DNA of 64,000 nucleotides from Brucella cytisi (GCA_012103075.1 JAAVLQ010000001.1:620001-684000); one strand, 5' to 3'; shown: positions 30,422 to 40,846, counted from the first letter of the stretch. Translations and numbers: made by a program. The notes: generated by a model not told the origin, from the sequence alone.

Positions 30422-31718
30422 GCCACACGAATACAGCCCTGTCGGGCACGGCGGAAAACGAGGCGATGCTGCAGCCTGAAGCGCTGGTCGATGCGGAAGC
30501 GGACAGCGTTCCGCCACCACCTGTCCAGCAGCCGCCAAGCAAGGCGCTGCGAATTTTACTGGGCCTGAGCCTCGTGCTGATCGCCGCCAATTTGCGGCCT
30601 GTGTTCTCCAGCGTTTCCGTGCTTTTGCCGGAAATCATCGATGCCACCGGCATGTCGTCCGTTGCAGCCGGTATCCTGACCACTTTGCCCGTCGTCTGCC
30701 TTGGCGTCTTTGCGCCATTCGCACCATGGCTGGCGCAGCGTTTCGGCGCAGAACGGGTCCTGCTTTTCGTGCTGGCCGTGCTGACTGTCGGCACCGCCAT
30801 TCGCGGCTTTGGTTCGTTCTATTCGCTTTATATCGGCGCAGCGCTGGCCGGTGCGGCAATTGCTACGGGCAACGTGCTGCTTCCCGGCGTCGTCAAACGT
30901 GATTTTCCGAAAACCGCAGCCATCATGACCGGCCTTTATACAATGGCGCTATGTGGCGGCGCTGCATCCGCAGCCGGTTTCACCATTCCCATCAAGGGGA
31001 TGCTCGGCGGTTTCTGGAATCTCGCTCTGGCATTCTGGGCCGTTCCGGCGGCAATCGTTCTGCTGTTGTGGCTGCCGCAGGCTATGCGTGCGAAACACAA
31101 TGTCGCCCATTCGGGTTTCAAGGTGATCGGCTTGTGGAAAGATAAGCTGGCCCGGCAGGTAACCCTGTTCATGGGTTTGCAATCCTCCACCGCTTACATC
31201 GTGTTCGGATGGCTGGCGCCGATCCTGCGCGAGCAGGGCCTCAGCCCGGCAGCGGCAGGCGGTCTGGTTTCCTTCTCGATATTGGCTCAGGTCATTACCT
31301 GTCTCGCAGTGCCTTCCATTGCTACCCGTCAAAAGAACCAGAGCCTGCTCAATGTCACTCTTTTGTGCCTGTGCGGCCTTGCCGTTGATCGGCTTTCTGT
31401 ATCTGCCGCTATGGACTTATTGGGGACTGGCGGTCATTCAGGGCATCGGGCAGGGCGGTCTCATCGCCGCCGCCATGATGGTGATCGTGCTGCGCGCACC
31501 GGATTCGCACACCGCAGCGCATCTATCCGGCATGGCGCAATGCGTCGGCTATACGCTTGCAGCCATTGGCCCGCTCATCGTGGGTCTGATCCACAGCGCA
31601 ACGGGCAGCTTTACCGCCTGTGGCCTTTTCTTCGCCGTGTTGGGGTTAGGTGCTGCTATCGCCGGATGGGGCGCAGGGGCGCGCGCAACATGTGGGTGTG
31701 CAGGTAATCAAGGAATAG
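30418..31718 (+). pseudogene. MFS transporter, CynX/NimT type (frameshifted)
   Basis: A 12-helix major facilitator of the CynX/NimT group, whose known members move cyanate or 2-nitroimidazole. The first 100 residues include a disordered N-terminus then ILLGLSLVLIAANLRPVFSS, which is typical of this group. Most of the protein reads in one frame. A break near 31360 precedes LIGFLYLPLWTYWGLAVIQG, and another near 31680 determines the end (AQHVGVQVIKE and TAG at 31716-31718 read best). The substrate is unknown. The gene converges on sodB. Confidence 0.8.
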
Positions 31719-31724
31719 CGGCAA

Positions 31725-31755
31725 CAAAAACCCCGGTAAAAACCGGGGTTTTTCT
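31725..31755. terminator. Bidirectional rho-independent terminator
   Basis: The stem AAAAACCCCGGT/ACCGGGGTTTTT is flanked by A and T runs on its two sides. It lies between the convergent MFS and sodB genes and can stop both. Confidence 0.9.
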
Positions 31756-31775
31756 TTACTTTCATACGAAAGACA

Positions 31776-32372
31776 TCAGGCCTTTTCGTACAGTTCTTCG
31801 ACGAATTCCCAATTGATGAGATTGTCGACGAAGGCTTCGAGATACTTCGGACGCAGATTGCGATAATCGACATAGTAGGAATGTTCCCACACGTCGACAC
31901 CGAGGATCGGCGTTGCGCCGTGAACCAGCGGATTTTCGCCGTTCGGGGTCTTGGATATTTCAAGCTTGCCGTCCTTGACCGACAGCCGGGCCCAGCCTGA
32001 ACCGAATTGGCCAACGCCCGCAGCGATGAAATCCGCACGGAACTTGTCGTAGCCGCCAAGATCGGACTCGATTGCCTTTTCAAGCTTGCCCGGCAGCTTC
32101 TTGCCGCCGCCGTCCTTCTTCATCCACTTCCAGAACAGGATGTGATTGTAGTGCTGGCCGGCATTGTTGAAGAGGCCCCGGTTCTTGCCGTAGCTTTCCT
32201 TGACGATCTCTTCCGGGCTCTTGCCTTCGAGGCCGGAGCCTTCGAGCAGCTTGTTGCCGTTGGTGACATAGGCCTGATGGTGCTTGTCGTGATGAAGTTC
32301 AAGCGTCTCGCGCGACATGAAAGGCGCAAGGGCGTCATAGTCATACGGCAGGGCGGGCAGTTCGAAAGCCAT
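31776..32372 (-). CDS. sodB: Iron/manganese superoxide dismutase SodB
   Basis: A 198-residue cytosolic Fe/Mn superoxide dismutase. FELPALPYDYDALAPFMS opens the N-terminal hairpin, with metal-binding His in LELHHDKHHQAYV and QHYNHILFW. The family signature DVWEHSYYVDYRNLR carries the last Asp and His ligands. GAGVGQFGSGWA-like residues (GVGQFGSGWARL) suggest the iron type. The ATG at 32372 has GAGG upstream; the longer frame to 32453 has no support. It is intact. Confidence 0.93.
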   Translation of the reverse strand: MAFELPALPYDYDALAPFMSRETLELHHDKHHQAYVTNGNKLLEGSGLEGKSPEEIVKESYGKNRGLFNNAGQHYNHILFWKWMKKDGGGKKLPGKLEKAIESDLGGYDKFRADFIAAGVGQFGSGWARLSVKDGKLEISKTPNGENPLVHGATPILGVDVWEHSYYVDYRNLRPKYLEAFVDNLINWEFVEELYEKA

Positions 32373-32617
32373 TGGAAACTCTCCTCTTTTCTTTCTGCTT
32401 ACATGGCAGCTTACGTGGGCAGCTTGCGGCGGGCCGAGCAGATGCTGCCTCAAAACTTGCGTGCGGAATCTACATAGGCCGCATCGGTGCGGGCGGCAAT
32501 GGCGCGAATGAGCAATTCAGCTTCAAGACAATGAATTATTATTGAAATCACAGTAGGATGACGCAATTCTAGATTTTATGCTTCGCGATGCGTGGCGGAC
32601 CCTAACAGGAGGAAACG

Positions 32618-33271
32618 GTGTCCCATAGTTCCTATGTCTTCGACGCTTATGGCACATTATTTGATGTCCATTCTGCGGTGCGGCGACATGCGGATAAAGC
32701 CGGGCCGGACGGTCGGGCATTTTCAGAACTGTGGCGTGCAAAGCAGCTCGAATATTCCCGGGTGCTGAGCCTCATGGGTGCCTATAGCGATTTCTGGAAA
32801 CTCACCGAGGAGTCGCTCGATTTCGCATTCGCGCGCTATCCTTCCGTTGATCCCGCACTTCGTAATGACCTGCTTGATGCCTATTGGAAGCTCGATTGCT
32901 ATCCGGAGGTACCCGCTGCCCTCAAAAGTTTGAAGGAAAAGGGCGCACGGCTTGCAATTCTTTCCAACGGTTCGCCCGCAATGCTGGACTCCGCTGTCCG
33001 TTCGGCAGCGCTCGATGTTTTGCTGGACGATGTGATTTCGGTCGATGAAGTCAAGAAATACAAGACATCCCCGGCGGTCTATGAACTCATCACACTGCAA
33101 TGGCGGCTTTATCCATCCGCGATCTCGTTCCAGTCTTCAAATCGCTGGGATGTGGCAGGTGCGGTACGGTTCGGTATGCGCGGGGTCTGGATCAATCGGA
33201 CCAGCCAGCCCGACGAATATAAACAGTTTGCTCCGACACTGATTCTGCCAAGCCTCCAGTTGCTTGATTGA
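32618..33271 (+). CDS. Haloacid dehalogenase type II
   Basis: A 217-residue L-2-haloacid dehalogenase-like HAD enzyme. VFDAYGTLFDVHSAVRRH carries the nucleophilic Asp. LAILSNGSPAML is motif II. KKYKTSPAVYELI has the motif III lysine, and ISFQSSNRWDVAGAVRFGM the motif IV region, where SSNxWD is diagnostic for this type. The start is GTG at 32618 with AGGAGG about 7 bases upstream. It is intact and transcribed alone. The natural substrate is unknown. Confidence 0.88.
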   Translation: MSHSSYVFDAYGTLFDVHSAVRRHADKAGPDGRAFSELWRAKQLEYSRVLSLMGAYSDFWKLTEESLDFAFARYPSVDPALRNDLLDAYWKLDCYPEVPAALKSLKEKGARLAILSNGSPAMLDSAVRSAALDVLLDDVISVDEVKKYKTSPAVYELITLQWRLYPSAISFQSSNRWDVAGAVRFGMRGVWINRTSQPDEYKQFAPTLILPSLQLLD

Positions 33272-33562
33272 ATTCTCACAAAAATTTGAACTTTTGGGTT
33301 TAGGGAAAATTGGCTGCTGCACCCAAAATTGTGTCGCGGCTGCAACACGAGCCATGCTGGTAGGCGTTCGCCATGTTTAGGCCGCATTCCGAACGGGTGT
33401 ACGCCACATTTTTCGGGCGTTTTCCGTGCAACCAAACACCGGACCCCACCATTTACGGCTCTTTCGTTGGATCACCGCGTATCTGCCACAATTGGCCGGG
33501 TCGCAATTCGTTAACCCTGAATGTGTATCTGTAACTCCTCCCGTCACCAAACTGGTTTTCAT

Positions 33563-34278
33563 ATGCAAACGACCCTTACCCGCCGTTCCTTTCTGACGGC
33601 AATGACAGCAACAGCGGCCGCCGGTCTGGCCGGTTGCGCTCAGTTGGGGCAGAATGTTCCAATCATTGATGTGGATCAGTCGGGCAACCCGATCAACCGC
33701 ACTCCGCAGGCCAACGTCGACTCTTCCTATGGCGGCTGGGCACAGATGTATGCCGCCGTCGAGGATGGTGGCTTCCAGCTTCCGGCAATTCCGATCCAGA
33801 AGATGGACAAGCGCTTCTTGCGTCAGGTTGTGCAGGATCCAACCGGCGAACTGCCCGGTACGCTGGTTATCGATACGGCCAACCGCTTCTGCTATCTGGT
33901 CCTCGAAAACGGACAGGCAATGCGCTACGGCGTGGGCATTGGCCGCGAAGGTTTCGCATGGTCGGGCCGTGCTGTGATCCAGTACAAGCGCCAGTGGCCG
34001 CGCTGGACCCCACCGGATGAAATGGTCGCCCGCCAGCCGGAACTGGTGCAGTACAGCGCCGGGAACGGCGGCATGGCGCCGGGTCTAAAGAACCCGCTCG
34101 GCGCCCGCGCACTCTATATTTTCGGGACGGCAAGGACACGCTGTACCGCCTGCACGGTAATCCGGAATGGTGGTCTATCGGCAAGGCAGTCTCTTCGGGC
34201 TGCGTACGATTCCTGAACCGGGACATCATCGATCTCTATGATCGCGTTCCGGCGAAGTCACCAATTCTCGTGATGTAA
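33563..34278 (+). pseudogene. L,D-transpeptidase (YkuD) with export signal (frameshifted)
   Basis: The N-terminus RRSFLTAMTATAAAGLAGCA resembles a Tat signal with a lipobox-like Cys. The YkuD domain begins near GTLVIDTANRFCYLVLENGQ and includes RYGVGIGREGFAWSG. One base is lost near 34123. The corrected frame gives LYRLHGNPEWWSIGKAVSSG and CVRFLNRDIIDLYD, the His and Cys of the active-site motif HX(n)SGCVR. It crosslinks or anchors proteins to peptidoglycan. Corrected length is about 238 residues. Confidence 0.88.
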
Positions 34279-34303
34279 TAGCGAGTGCCGAAACCGCAAA
34301 TTG

Positions 34304-34339
34304 CAAAGCCCCGGATAGCCAACTGTCCGGGGCTTTTTC
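34304..34339 (+). terminator. Rho-independent terminator after the L,D-transpeptidase gene
   Basis: AAAGCCCCGGA and TCCGGGGCTTTTT form a stem with a 10-base loop and a trailing T run. Confidence 0.9.
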
Positions 34340-34425
34340 TATTGAGCCGCGCGCCAACTTGCCGCCACCTTGAAAATAAGTCACTTTCCGCGCGGACAAA
34401 TCGTCGGAACAAGGAGAGGGAATTC

Positions 34426-34656
34426 ATGTTCGAGGAACGAGCCGCCAAGGAAGTCGTGAAGGGTCCTGCATCCTATTTCCCGTCCATCGAGAAAAAATAC
34501 GGGCAGCCTGTCCAGCATTGGCTTTCGCTGATCGAGCAGCGAAAGGGCGACAAGCATATGGAAATCGTCAACTGGCTGAAGTCGGAATTCGAGATGGGGC
34601 ATGGTCATGCCAATGCCCTTGTCGCCTACGCCCTCGCCAAACCGGCGAAGGCGTGA
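34426..34656 (+). CDS. DUF4287 domain protein
   Basis: A 76-residue intact protein. The segment SYFPSIEKKYGQPVQHWLSL and the end MGHGHANALVAYALAK match the DUF4287 family, small cytosolic proteins of unknown function. The ATG at 34426 has a strong AAGGAGAG about 8 bases upstream. It is transcribed alone towards the convergent HerA-like gene. Confidence 0.8.
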   Translation: MFEERAAKEVVKGPASYFPSIEKKYGQPVQHWLSLIEQRKGDKHMEIVNWLKSEFEMGHGHANALVAYALAKPAKA

Positions 34657-34668
34657 CTCTGGCGCCTT

Positions 34669-36180
34669 CTACCGTTTGAAGCCGCCGAGAATGCCGCGCA
34701 CAAGTGCGCGGCCAAGCGAATTGCCGACCGAGCGGACAACAGACTTCATGGCCGTTTCCGCGACCGTCTGGCGACCGGAGCGACGGCCAGTGCCAAGTGC
34801 GGTGCCGACGAGATCGCCAAGGATACTACCGCCGCCTTCTTCCTCTTCCTTGGCCTTTTGCTGGGCTGCTGCCGCATTCTGCGCCTTGCGGGCCAGCATT
34901 TCGAAAGCGGAATCGCGATCCAGTACCTGATCGTATTGCCCGGCAACCGGGCTTGCGGCGATGATCTTCGCACGTTCTTCAGGCGTCAGCGGGCCGATGC
35001 GCGACGAAGGCGGACGCATGAGCGTGCGCTGCACGATTGAAGGCACACCCTTGGCTTGCAGTGTGGAAATCAGCGCTTCGCCAGTGGCGAGATTGGTGAT
35101 CGCCTGAAACGTGTTGAAATCCGGGTTTGGACGGAATGTATCGGCAGCCGTCTTCACGGCATTGGTTTCGCGCGGGGTATAGGCGCGCAAGGCGTGCTGC
35201 ACGCGATTGCCAAGCTGCGCCAGAACTGTTTCCGGCACGTCGAGCGGGTTCTGCGTCACGAAATAGACGCCGACGCCCTTGGAGCGGATCAGACGCACTA
35301 CCTGTTCGACACGGTCGACCAGAGCCTTCGGCGCTTCATCGAAGAGAAGGTGCGCTTCATCGAAGAAGAAGACGAGCCGCGGCTTGTCGGGATCGCCGAC
35401 TTCCGGCAGTTCCTCGAAGAGTTCCGACATCAGCCAAAGCAGGAAAGTGGAATAGAGCCGCGGGCTCATCATCAGCTTGTCGGCGGCGAGCACGCTTACC
35501 ACACCGCGCCCGTCGGTCGTGGTGCGCATCAGGTCTGAAATCTTGAGCGCCGGTTCCCCGAAGAATTTCGAGCCGCCCTGCTGGTCCAGAACTAGAAGCG
35601 AGCGCTGGATCGCGCCTACCGAAGCCTTGTTCACATTGCCATACTTGCCGGAAAGCTCGGCCGAGCGCTCCGCCATTTCGGCGAGGATCGCCTGCAAGTC
35701 CTTCAGGTCCAGAAGCAGCAACCCTTCTTCATCCGCCGGGCGGAAGGCGATGTTCAACACGCCTTCCTGCGCCTCGGTCAGGCTCATCAGGCGCGACAGG
35801 AGCAGCGGTCCCATTTCGGAAATGGTCGCGCGGACGGGATGACCCTGTTCCCCGAAAATATCCCAGAAGATCACAGGTGCAGCGCGCATTTCGTACGGAT
35901 CGAGCTTCACTTCCGCTGCACGCTTGAGAAGGCCGTCATTTTGAACGCCGATTGCGCCAATGCCGGAAAGGTCGCCCTTGATGTCAGCACAGAAAACTGG
36001 AACGCCAGCCGCTGAAAAGCTTTCGGCCAGAACCTGCAGCGTGACCGTTTTACCCGTGCCGGTCGCGCCGGTGACGAGGCCGTGCCGGTTGCCGTATTTC
36101 AGCGCTAGATATTCCGGCTGCTGGTAGGAGTCGTCAGGCTTGCGGCTCGCGCCAAGAAAAATAGCGTCTTCGGCAGTCAT
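34669..36180 (-). CDS. HerA-like DUF853 ATPase
   Basis: A 503-residue P-loop ATPase of the HerA/FtsK group. Walker A is VTGATGTGKTVTLQVLAES. The Walker B and glutamate region is LVFFFDEAHLLFDEAP. RSKGVGVYFVTQNPLDVPE and NRVQHALRAYTPRE are sensor-type segments of the DUF853 family. The C-terminus has a Glu/Gly-rich stretch then a helix-rich tail. Members are widespread in proteobacteria, without a settled function; DNA or envelope roles have been proposed. It is intact. Confidence 0.88.
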   Translation of the reverse strand: MTAEDAIFLGASRKPDDSYQQPEYLALKYGNRHGLVTGATGTGKTVTLQVLAESFSAAGVPVFCADIKGDLSGIGAIGVQNDGLLKRAAEVKLDPYEMRAAPVIFWDIFGEQGHPVRATISEMGPLLLSRLMSLTEAQEGVLNIAFRPADEEGLLLLDLKDLQAILAEMAERSAELSGKYGNVNKASVGAIQRSLLVLDQQGGSKFFGEPALKISDLMRTTTDGRGVVSVLAADKLMMSPRLYSTFLLWLMSELFEELPEVGDPDKPRLVFFFDEAHLLFDEAPKALVDRVEQVVRLIRSKGVGVYFVTQNPLDVPETVLAQLGNRVQHALRAYTPRETNAVKTAADTFRPNPDFNTFQAITNLATGEALISTLQAKGVPSIVQRTLMRPPSSRIGPLTPEERAKIIAASPVAGQYDQVLDRDSAFEMLARKAQNAAAAQQKAKEEEEGGGSILGDLVGTALGTGRRSGRQTVAETAMKSVVRSVGNSLGRALVRGILGGFKR

Positions 36181-36280
36181 CAGGCAGCTTGCTCCCTCTG
36201 TTCAACTATAACTTATGATATAGAGCAAAATCCAACTGGAGTGAAACGAGGATCGGCAAGATTATGCCGGATCGCTGCCC

Positions 36281-37214
36281 TCAACGCGCAGGATAGCCGT
36301 TCGGGTGCGCCGGAATAGCTTCCAGATAGGCGGCAATGGCATTGCGGTCTGCTTCGGCAAGGTGAGACATGTTCGCAACCACGTCGGTCATCGATCCGCC
36401 GAGAGAATCGAAATCCGGGGTAAAGCCGCTTTGCAGCGCATAGGAAATGTCTTTCTCGCTCCAGCTGCCGATACCCGCTTCATCCGGTGTAATGTTCGGC
36501 ACTACGCCTTTTTTCCCGTCACTGTCGGTTTCAGGCGACAATGCTCCGGCGAGCCATTTGCTTGTGTCTACCCCCAATCGCATTACGCGGTGTGTGACAT
36601 TCGCCGCAATGGCCAAGGGCTTCGGTCAGGTATTGGCCGCGCTTCACCCTGGTCGGAAGCATTTGCGATTTCCACCGCAGGCTGGTCTGACAGGTAAAGC
36701 TGTTTCCAGAGGCCGAGCCCCGCCGGATCGTGAAAGGGAAAGAAAGTTTGTGCGGCGCTGCGACATTGTCGGAGGGAGGCAAGGTTTTCATAAAGGCAAA
36801 AAGATCGGCCACGTCCTGCGGTCGCATTTTGGTATAAGAGGTGTAGGGGAAAGATGGATAAAGATGCTCATCCTGCTTGCCGACCCCCTTCAGCATCGCA
36901 TTGGCAAAATCTGGATGGTCGGTGCCAATTCCCTGCTCGGACGGGGAAATATTGGGCGCAATGAAAGTCCCGAAATCTGAAACCAGCTCATGTCCGCCCG
37001 CGAGAACCTTGCGCGCGTCACCCGATGCGCCCGGTGCTGCATGGCAGGAAGCGCAGCCGCCCGCCCAGAAAACCTGTTCGCCCTTCACGGGGTCGCCCGG
37101 TTTCATAGCGTCCAGCACGGTTGCGTCCACCTTTTGTGGAGCGGTCAGAATCCAGAAGGCAGCGGCTCCAAGGACGACCACGGCGCCTGCAACATATGCT
37201 AGTTTTCGGACCAT
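36281..37214 (-). pseudogene. Diheme cytochrome c (frameshifted)
   Basis: A membrane-anchored periplasmic electron carrier. The N-terminal segment LAYVAGAVVVLGAAAFWILT is the anchor. The first heme site CASCH is followed by LAGGHELVSDFGTFIAPNIS. The second site CGECHTPRNAIGG follows a shift near 36700. A third frame, entered near 36575, continues with TSKWLAGALSPETDSD and VVPNITPDEAGIGSWSEKDI to the end. The layout matches sorbitol- or alcohol-dehydrogenase-type cytochrome subunits. Corrected length is about 310 residues. It lies downstream of the cytochrome c556 gene on the same strand. Confidence 0.8.
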
Positions 37215-37385
37215 CCCATCCGTTCCCGTGAGGCGGTTCCAGCATGAGCCGGACCGCTCTTGTGACCGTTATTCAGCGTGATAGTTCCAAAGTACGGATG
37301 CGCTGGAATTGCACCGCACTTTTGCTGGAAAAGCCTTTGCACACCGAGTGTTTCCTTTCGGTGTGCTCTCTGTCAACAGCGAAGA

Positions 37386-37826
37386 TCAGTTCTTCTTGAC
37401 GCGATAGGCCTGATGACAGGAACCGCAATTGGCGGCGACCTGCTGGAAGGCTGGCTTCAGCGCATCCAAGTCCTGCGGTTTGGCAGCCAGTGCCGTAGCA
37501 GCGTCGGTCCGGAATTTTTCAACGTGCTTGACGAAGTCGTCTTTGGTTTCCCAGATTTTCGGCGAAGCTTCGGTATCGCCCTGATCCGAACCGGCTGGGA
37601 ACAACGCATCCACATCCAGCTTCTTGGCATCGGCATCGATCTTTTCCAGCGCAGCAAGTGCTGTGGTGGCGTCGAATGGCTTCTCACCCTTGATCATCGG
37701 AGCAATTGACCCGACCGAGCGTCCAAGGTCCTTCATGATTGCCTGACGATCCGCAGTGACGTCAGCCTGTGCTGCGCCGGCGATCAATATAGCTGCAGAG
37801 CTGACTGTCAGGAAAAACAAACGCAT
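37386..37826 (-). CDS. Cytochrome c' / c556 family protein
   Basis: A 146-residue periplasmic cytochrome. A signal peptide (FFLTVSSAAILIAGAAQA) is followed by a four-helix bundle. The heme motif CGSCH lies near the C-terminus (VAANCGSCHQAYRVKKN), as in cytochrome c'. The ATG at 37826 follows a GGAGG box. The gene is intact and may share transcription with the diheme cytochrome 171 bases downstream. The electron partner is unknown. Confidence 0.88.
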   Translation of the reverse strand: MRLFFLTVSSAAILIAGAAQADVTADRQAIMKDLGRSVGSIAPMIKGEKPFDATTALAALEKIDADAKKLDVDALFPAGSDQGDTEASPKIWETKDDFVKHVEKFRTDAATALAAKPQDLDALKPAFQQVAANCGSCHQAYRVKKN

Positions 37827-38063
37827 GCGATCCTCCGCATTTAAAAATTGAACAGACTTCGTCCCTTGGTTCAAATATCCGATACAATCCGGAGCATTGC
37901 AATCATTGCGTCGGTTAAATCCCCAGTGCAGCAAGTATCATCCTGATTTTATAGGGATTATTACATCGATTTCACGTTATCGTGAAAAACATGACTTAAA
38001 TACTATTGTTTATACTGAGTCGTGTCATTATTTGTGCCGTTACACTCGGTTGGGCAGTCAAAC

Positions 38064-38091
38064 AAAAAAGCCCCGGAAACCGGGGCCTTTT
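38064..38091 (-). terminator. Rho-independent terminator
   Basis: On the minus strand GGCCCCGG-TTT-CCGGGGC is followed by six Ts, right after the gene that stops at 38110. Confidence 0.9.
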
Positions 38092-38109
38092 CGAACATGT
38101 AAAGTTTGA

Positions 38110-38472
38110 TCAGACGAACTGGCCGAGGCCCGGAATTGCGCCGATGACGGCATCAACCGGTTCGTCACCGGCCTTTTCCTTGGCAAAGCGGATGGTTTCC
38201 TTTGCAACGCCGGAAATTTCACCCATACCGAGTCCAGCGCCCATGAGCTGGGAACCAAGGCCCATCACGCCGCCCATGAGGCCGGACAGAAACCCGCCGC
38301 CCTTGACCTGCGCGATTGCTTCTTCAGCGCCGGGGAATGCTGCCAGAAGCTTCTGGACTTCCGCTGCCGGGCCTTCCTTCTGCAGGAAGGCGAGGATCAT
38401 GCCTACTGCCTTTTCTGCCGTTGCCGCATCGATGCCAACTTTGGAGGTGATGCGAGCGATCAATTCTTCCAT
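38110..38472 (-). CDS. Small Gly/Ala-rich protein, possibly DUF2267
   Basis: A 120-residue protein with an N-terminal helical part (MEELIARITSKVGIDAATAE, VGMILAFLQKEGPAAEVQ) that resembles DUF2267 proteins. A glycine-rich middle (GGGFLSGLMGGVMGLGSQLM) and a charged C-terminal helix follow. It is intact and ends just before a strong terminator. The function is unknown. The family assignment is from memory of sequence pattern only. Confidence 0.6.
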   Translation of the reverse strand: MEELIARITSKVGIDAATAEKAVGMILAFLQKEGPAAEVQKLLAAFPGAEEAIAQVKGGGFLSGLMGGVMGLGSQLMGAGLGMGEISGVAKETIRFAKEKAGDEPVDAVIGAIPGLGQFV

Positions 38473-38556
38473 GGAAACTCTCCCAAAAATCTTACGTTTA
38501 CGTAATATGCATTCTCGCCTTCGCTTTGCAAGCCGCCATGAGCGAAAATATTAAAA

Positions 38557-38597
38557 CATGTCTCCCAAAAAAGTGGGAACCGGTTTTGGGAGACATG
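38557..38597. repeat. Inverted repeat, CATGTCTCCCAAAA arms
   Basis: CATGTCTCCCAAAA and TTTTGGGAGACATG are perfect 14-bp arms around a 13-bp spacer. It lies upstream of the gene at 38110-38472 and beside a second palindrome. Confidence 0.85.
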
Positions 38598-38612
38598 ATA
38601 AAAATAGAAGAA

Positions 38613-38661
38613 CCTAGAGTGTGTTTCGATCTGATCCAATCAGATCGAAACACACTCTAGG
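38613..38661. repeat. Long palindrome, possible dispersed intergenic repeat
   Basis: Arms of 23 bases beginning CCTAGAGTGTGTTTCGATCT are separated by only 3 bases. Similar palindromes with a CTAGAG...CTCTAG frame are common between genes in Brucella-like genomes. The final bases lie close to the IS630 end motif (GAGCGTTT) seen at 53286, but the two are not identical. Confidence 0.75.
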
Positions 38662-38739
38662 AGAATATGACACGTGGCCAGACGATATAATGACGGGTTA
38701 ATTACGCTGTTCGAATTTCCTGCAATTCCAGTTCTTCGA

Positions 38740-40402
38740 TCATGACCGGCGCATGACGAATTTCTGGATTTTGCCGGTCACGGTCATCGGAAACTGATCC
38801 ACGAAGCGGATATGGGCCGGAACCTTGTAATGCGCGATGCGCTGTCGGCAATACTCAATCAGTTCTTCTTCGGAAACCTGACCATCCTTGTGCAGCTTGA
38901 CCCGGGCACAGATGATTTCGCCGAACTTGCGGTCGGGAATACCGAATATCTGGACATCGCTGATCGCGGAATGGGTAAAGAGAAACTCTTCAATTTCGCG
39001 CGGGTAGATGTTTTTTCGCCGCCGCGAATGATAAGATCCTTGATGCGCCCGACAATGTTGCAATAGCCTTCCTCGTCTATCGTCGCGAGGTCTCCTGTGT
39101 GCATCCAGCCAGCATCGTCGATGGCGCCAGCGGAACTTTCGGCATCGTTCCAGTAGCCGCGCATGACGCTATAGCCGCGCGTCAGCAATTCGCCCTTTTC
39201 GCCACGCGGCACCACCTTGCCATCCGCATCAACGATCTTCACCTCCAGATTCGGATGGATGCGCCCGACGGTGGAAACGCGCCGTTCCAGTGGATCGCTC
39301 GTCGAGCTCTGGAAACTGACCGGGCTTGTTTCGGTCATGCCATAGGCAATCGTAATTTCGCTCTGATGCATCTCGCTCACAACACGCCGCATCACTTCGA
39401 TGGGGCAGGGCGATCCGGCCATGATACCGGTGCGCAGGCTGGTGAGGTTGAAACGACTGAATTCCGGGTGATCCAACATGGCAATGAACATTGTCGGCAC
39501 GCCGTGCAGGCCGGTGCATTGCTCTTCCTCGACAGTCTGGAGCGTCAGTAGAGGATCGAAGCTGTCGTTTGGAATTACCATACAGGACCCATGGGTCACA
39601 CAGGCAAGATTGCCGAGTACCATGCCGAAGCAATGATAGAACGGCACCGGAATACAGAGCCGGTCCTGTTCGGAAAGCTGCATCGCTTCGCCGACGAAAA
39701 CCCGTTATTGAGGATATTGTGGTGGGAGAGCGTCGCACCCTTCGGGCTGCCGGTTGTGCCGCTGGTGAACTGGATATTGATGGGATCGTCAAATTGCAGT
39801 TCTTCGGCAAGCTGCGCCAGTTCTTCCCGTGTGACTGCGTCGCCGGACTGGGCGACATCGTTGAAATTCAGCGTGCCCGGCGTCTGTTCCGCACCGAGCC
39901 GGATCACGCACCGCAGATTGGGAAGCCGCTCGGATATCACATGACCGGGTCGGGACTCATCCAGTTCAGGCATGATGCTGCGCAGGATATCGATATAGTT
40001 GCTGGTTTTCAGTGACGGCGCGAGGATCAGCGCTGCGCATTCGACTTTCCCCAGCACATATTCAAGTTCATGCGCCCGATAGGCCGGGTTGATGTTGACA
40101 AGGATCAGTCCCGCTTTTGCGCTCGCAAACTGGGTGAGAATCCATTCGAGATTGTTCGGTGACCAGATGCCGAGACGTTCGCCGGGGCGCAGCCCGATGG
40201 CGAGGAAGCCTTCGGCAAGCTGATCGGTCAGTTGTCTGAGTTCGGAATAGGTCAGCCGGATATTCTGGTGCCGGACAATGACGGCAGGACGTTCGGGATA
40301 TTTTTCCGCGATCTGGTCAAGATGCCGACCGATCGTATTGCCAATGAGAAGCTTGTCGCTCGCACCGTGAACATAGCTTGGAACATAGCTGGCCTGCTGC
40401 AT
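38740..40402 (-). pseudogene. AMP-binding acyl-CoA synthetase (frameshifted)
   Basis: A fatty-acid:CoA ligase of the ANL superfamily. The AMP-binding loop is NIQFTSGTTGSPKGATLSH. After a break near 39703 the sequence continues with [20 protein letters not shown] and [38 protein letters not shown] and [14 protein letters not shown] lead to a second break near 39015. The C-terminal domain ends with FPMTVTGKIQKFVMRRS, containing the catalytic lysine. The start at 40402 is chosen because GGGAGG precedes it; an upstream ATG at 40471 lacks this. Corrected length is about 555 residues. Confidence 0.88.
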
Positions 40403-40507
40403 TTCCGATCCTCCCAAACCGAAGATGACGCCCGAAGGCGATGCATCAAGTGGTGGGAGGATGCCATTCATGAGGCTCCGTGAAAACCGCAGTTTTTATG
40501 TTGCGGT

Positions 40508-40846
40508 TCAACGCTTGGTGCAGCGCACCAGAGTAGCGGCACCGGCATTGGTGTATTTGCTCTGCATTGTATAAAGCCATCCTTTGCATTCAGACATGCT
40601 GCTGAAGCATCGGACGCGGTCGATCGCGACCAGACCATCACCGCCTGTGATGAAAGGCGAGTCATCCACGCCGCTGAACTGGCCGACAATGATGCCGCTG
40701 CCCCTTCTCGGCACGTTGCAGCGCTGGCCTGCATATTCGCTGACATCCTTGCGCACCTGCGCTTCAGCCGACACCGGTAGCGCGACAAGACCGGAAACCG
40801 CAAGCGATGCGGAAGTGAGGCAAACAGCAATGACTTGACGCAGCAT
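40508..40846 (-). CDS. Small periplasmic protein, unknown
   Basis: A 112-residue intact protein. The signal peptide MLRQVIAVCLTSASLAVSGL ends at AEA. The mature part has four cysteines (RCNVP, VRCFSS, ECKGW, VRCTKR) that could form two disulfides. The ATG at 40846 follows AAGGAGAG. I do not recognise the family. It sits between the acyl-CoA synthetase and oligopeptidase B genes, all on the minus strand. Confidence 0.7.
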   Translation of the reverse strand: MLRQVIAVCLTSASLAVSGLVALPVSAEAQVRKDVSEYAGQRCNVPRRGSGIIVGQFSGVDDSPFITGGDGLVAIDRVRCFSSMSECKGWLYTMQSKYTNAGAATLVRCTKR

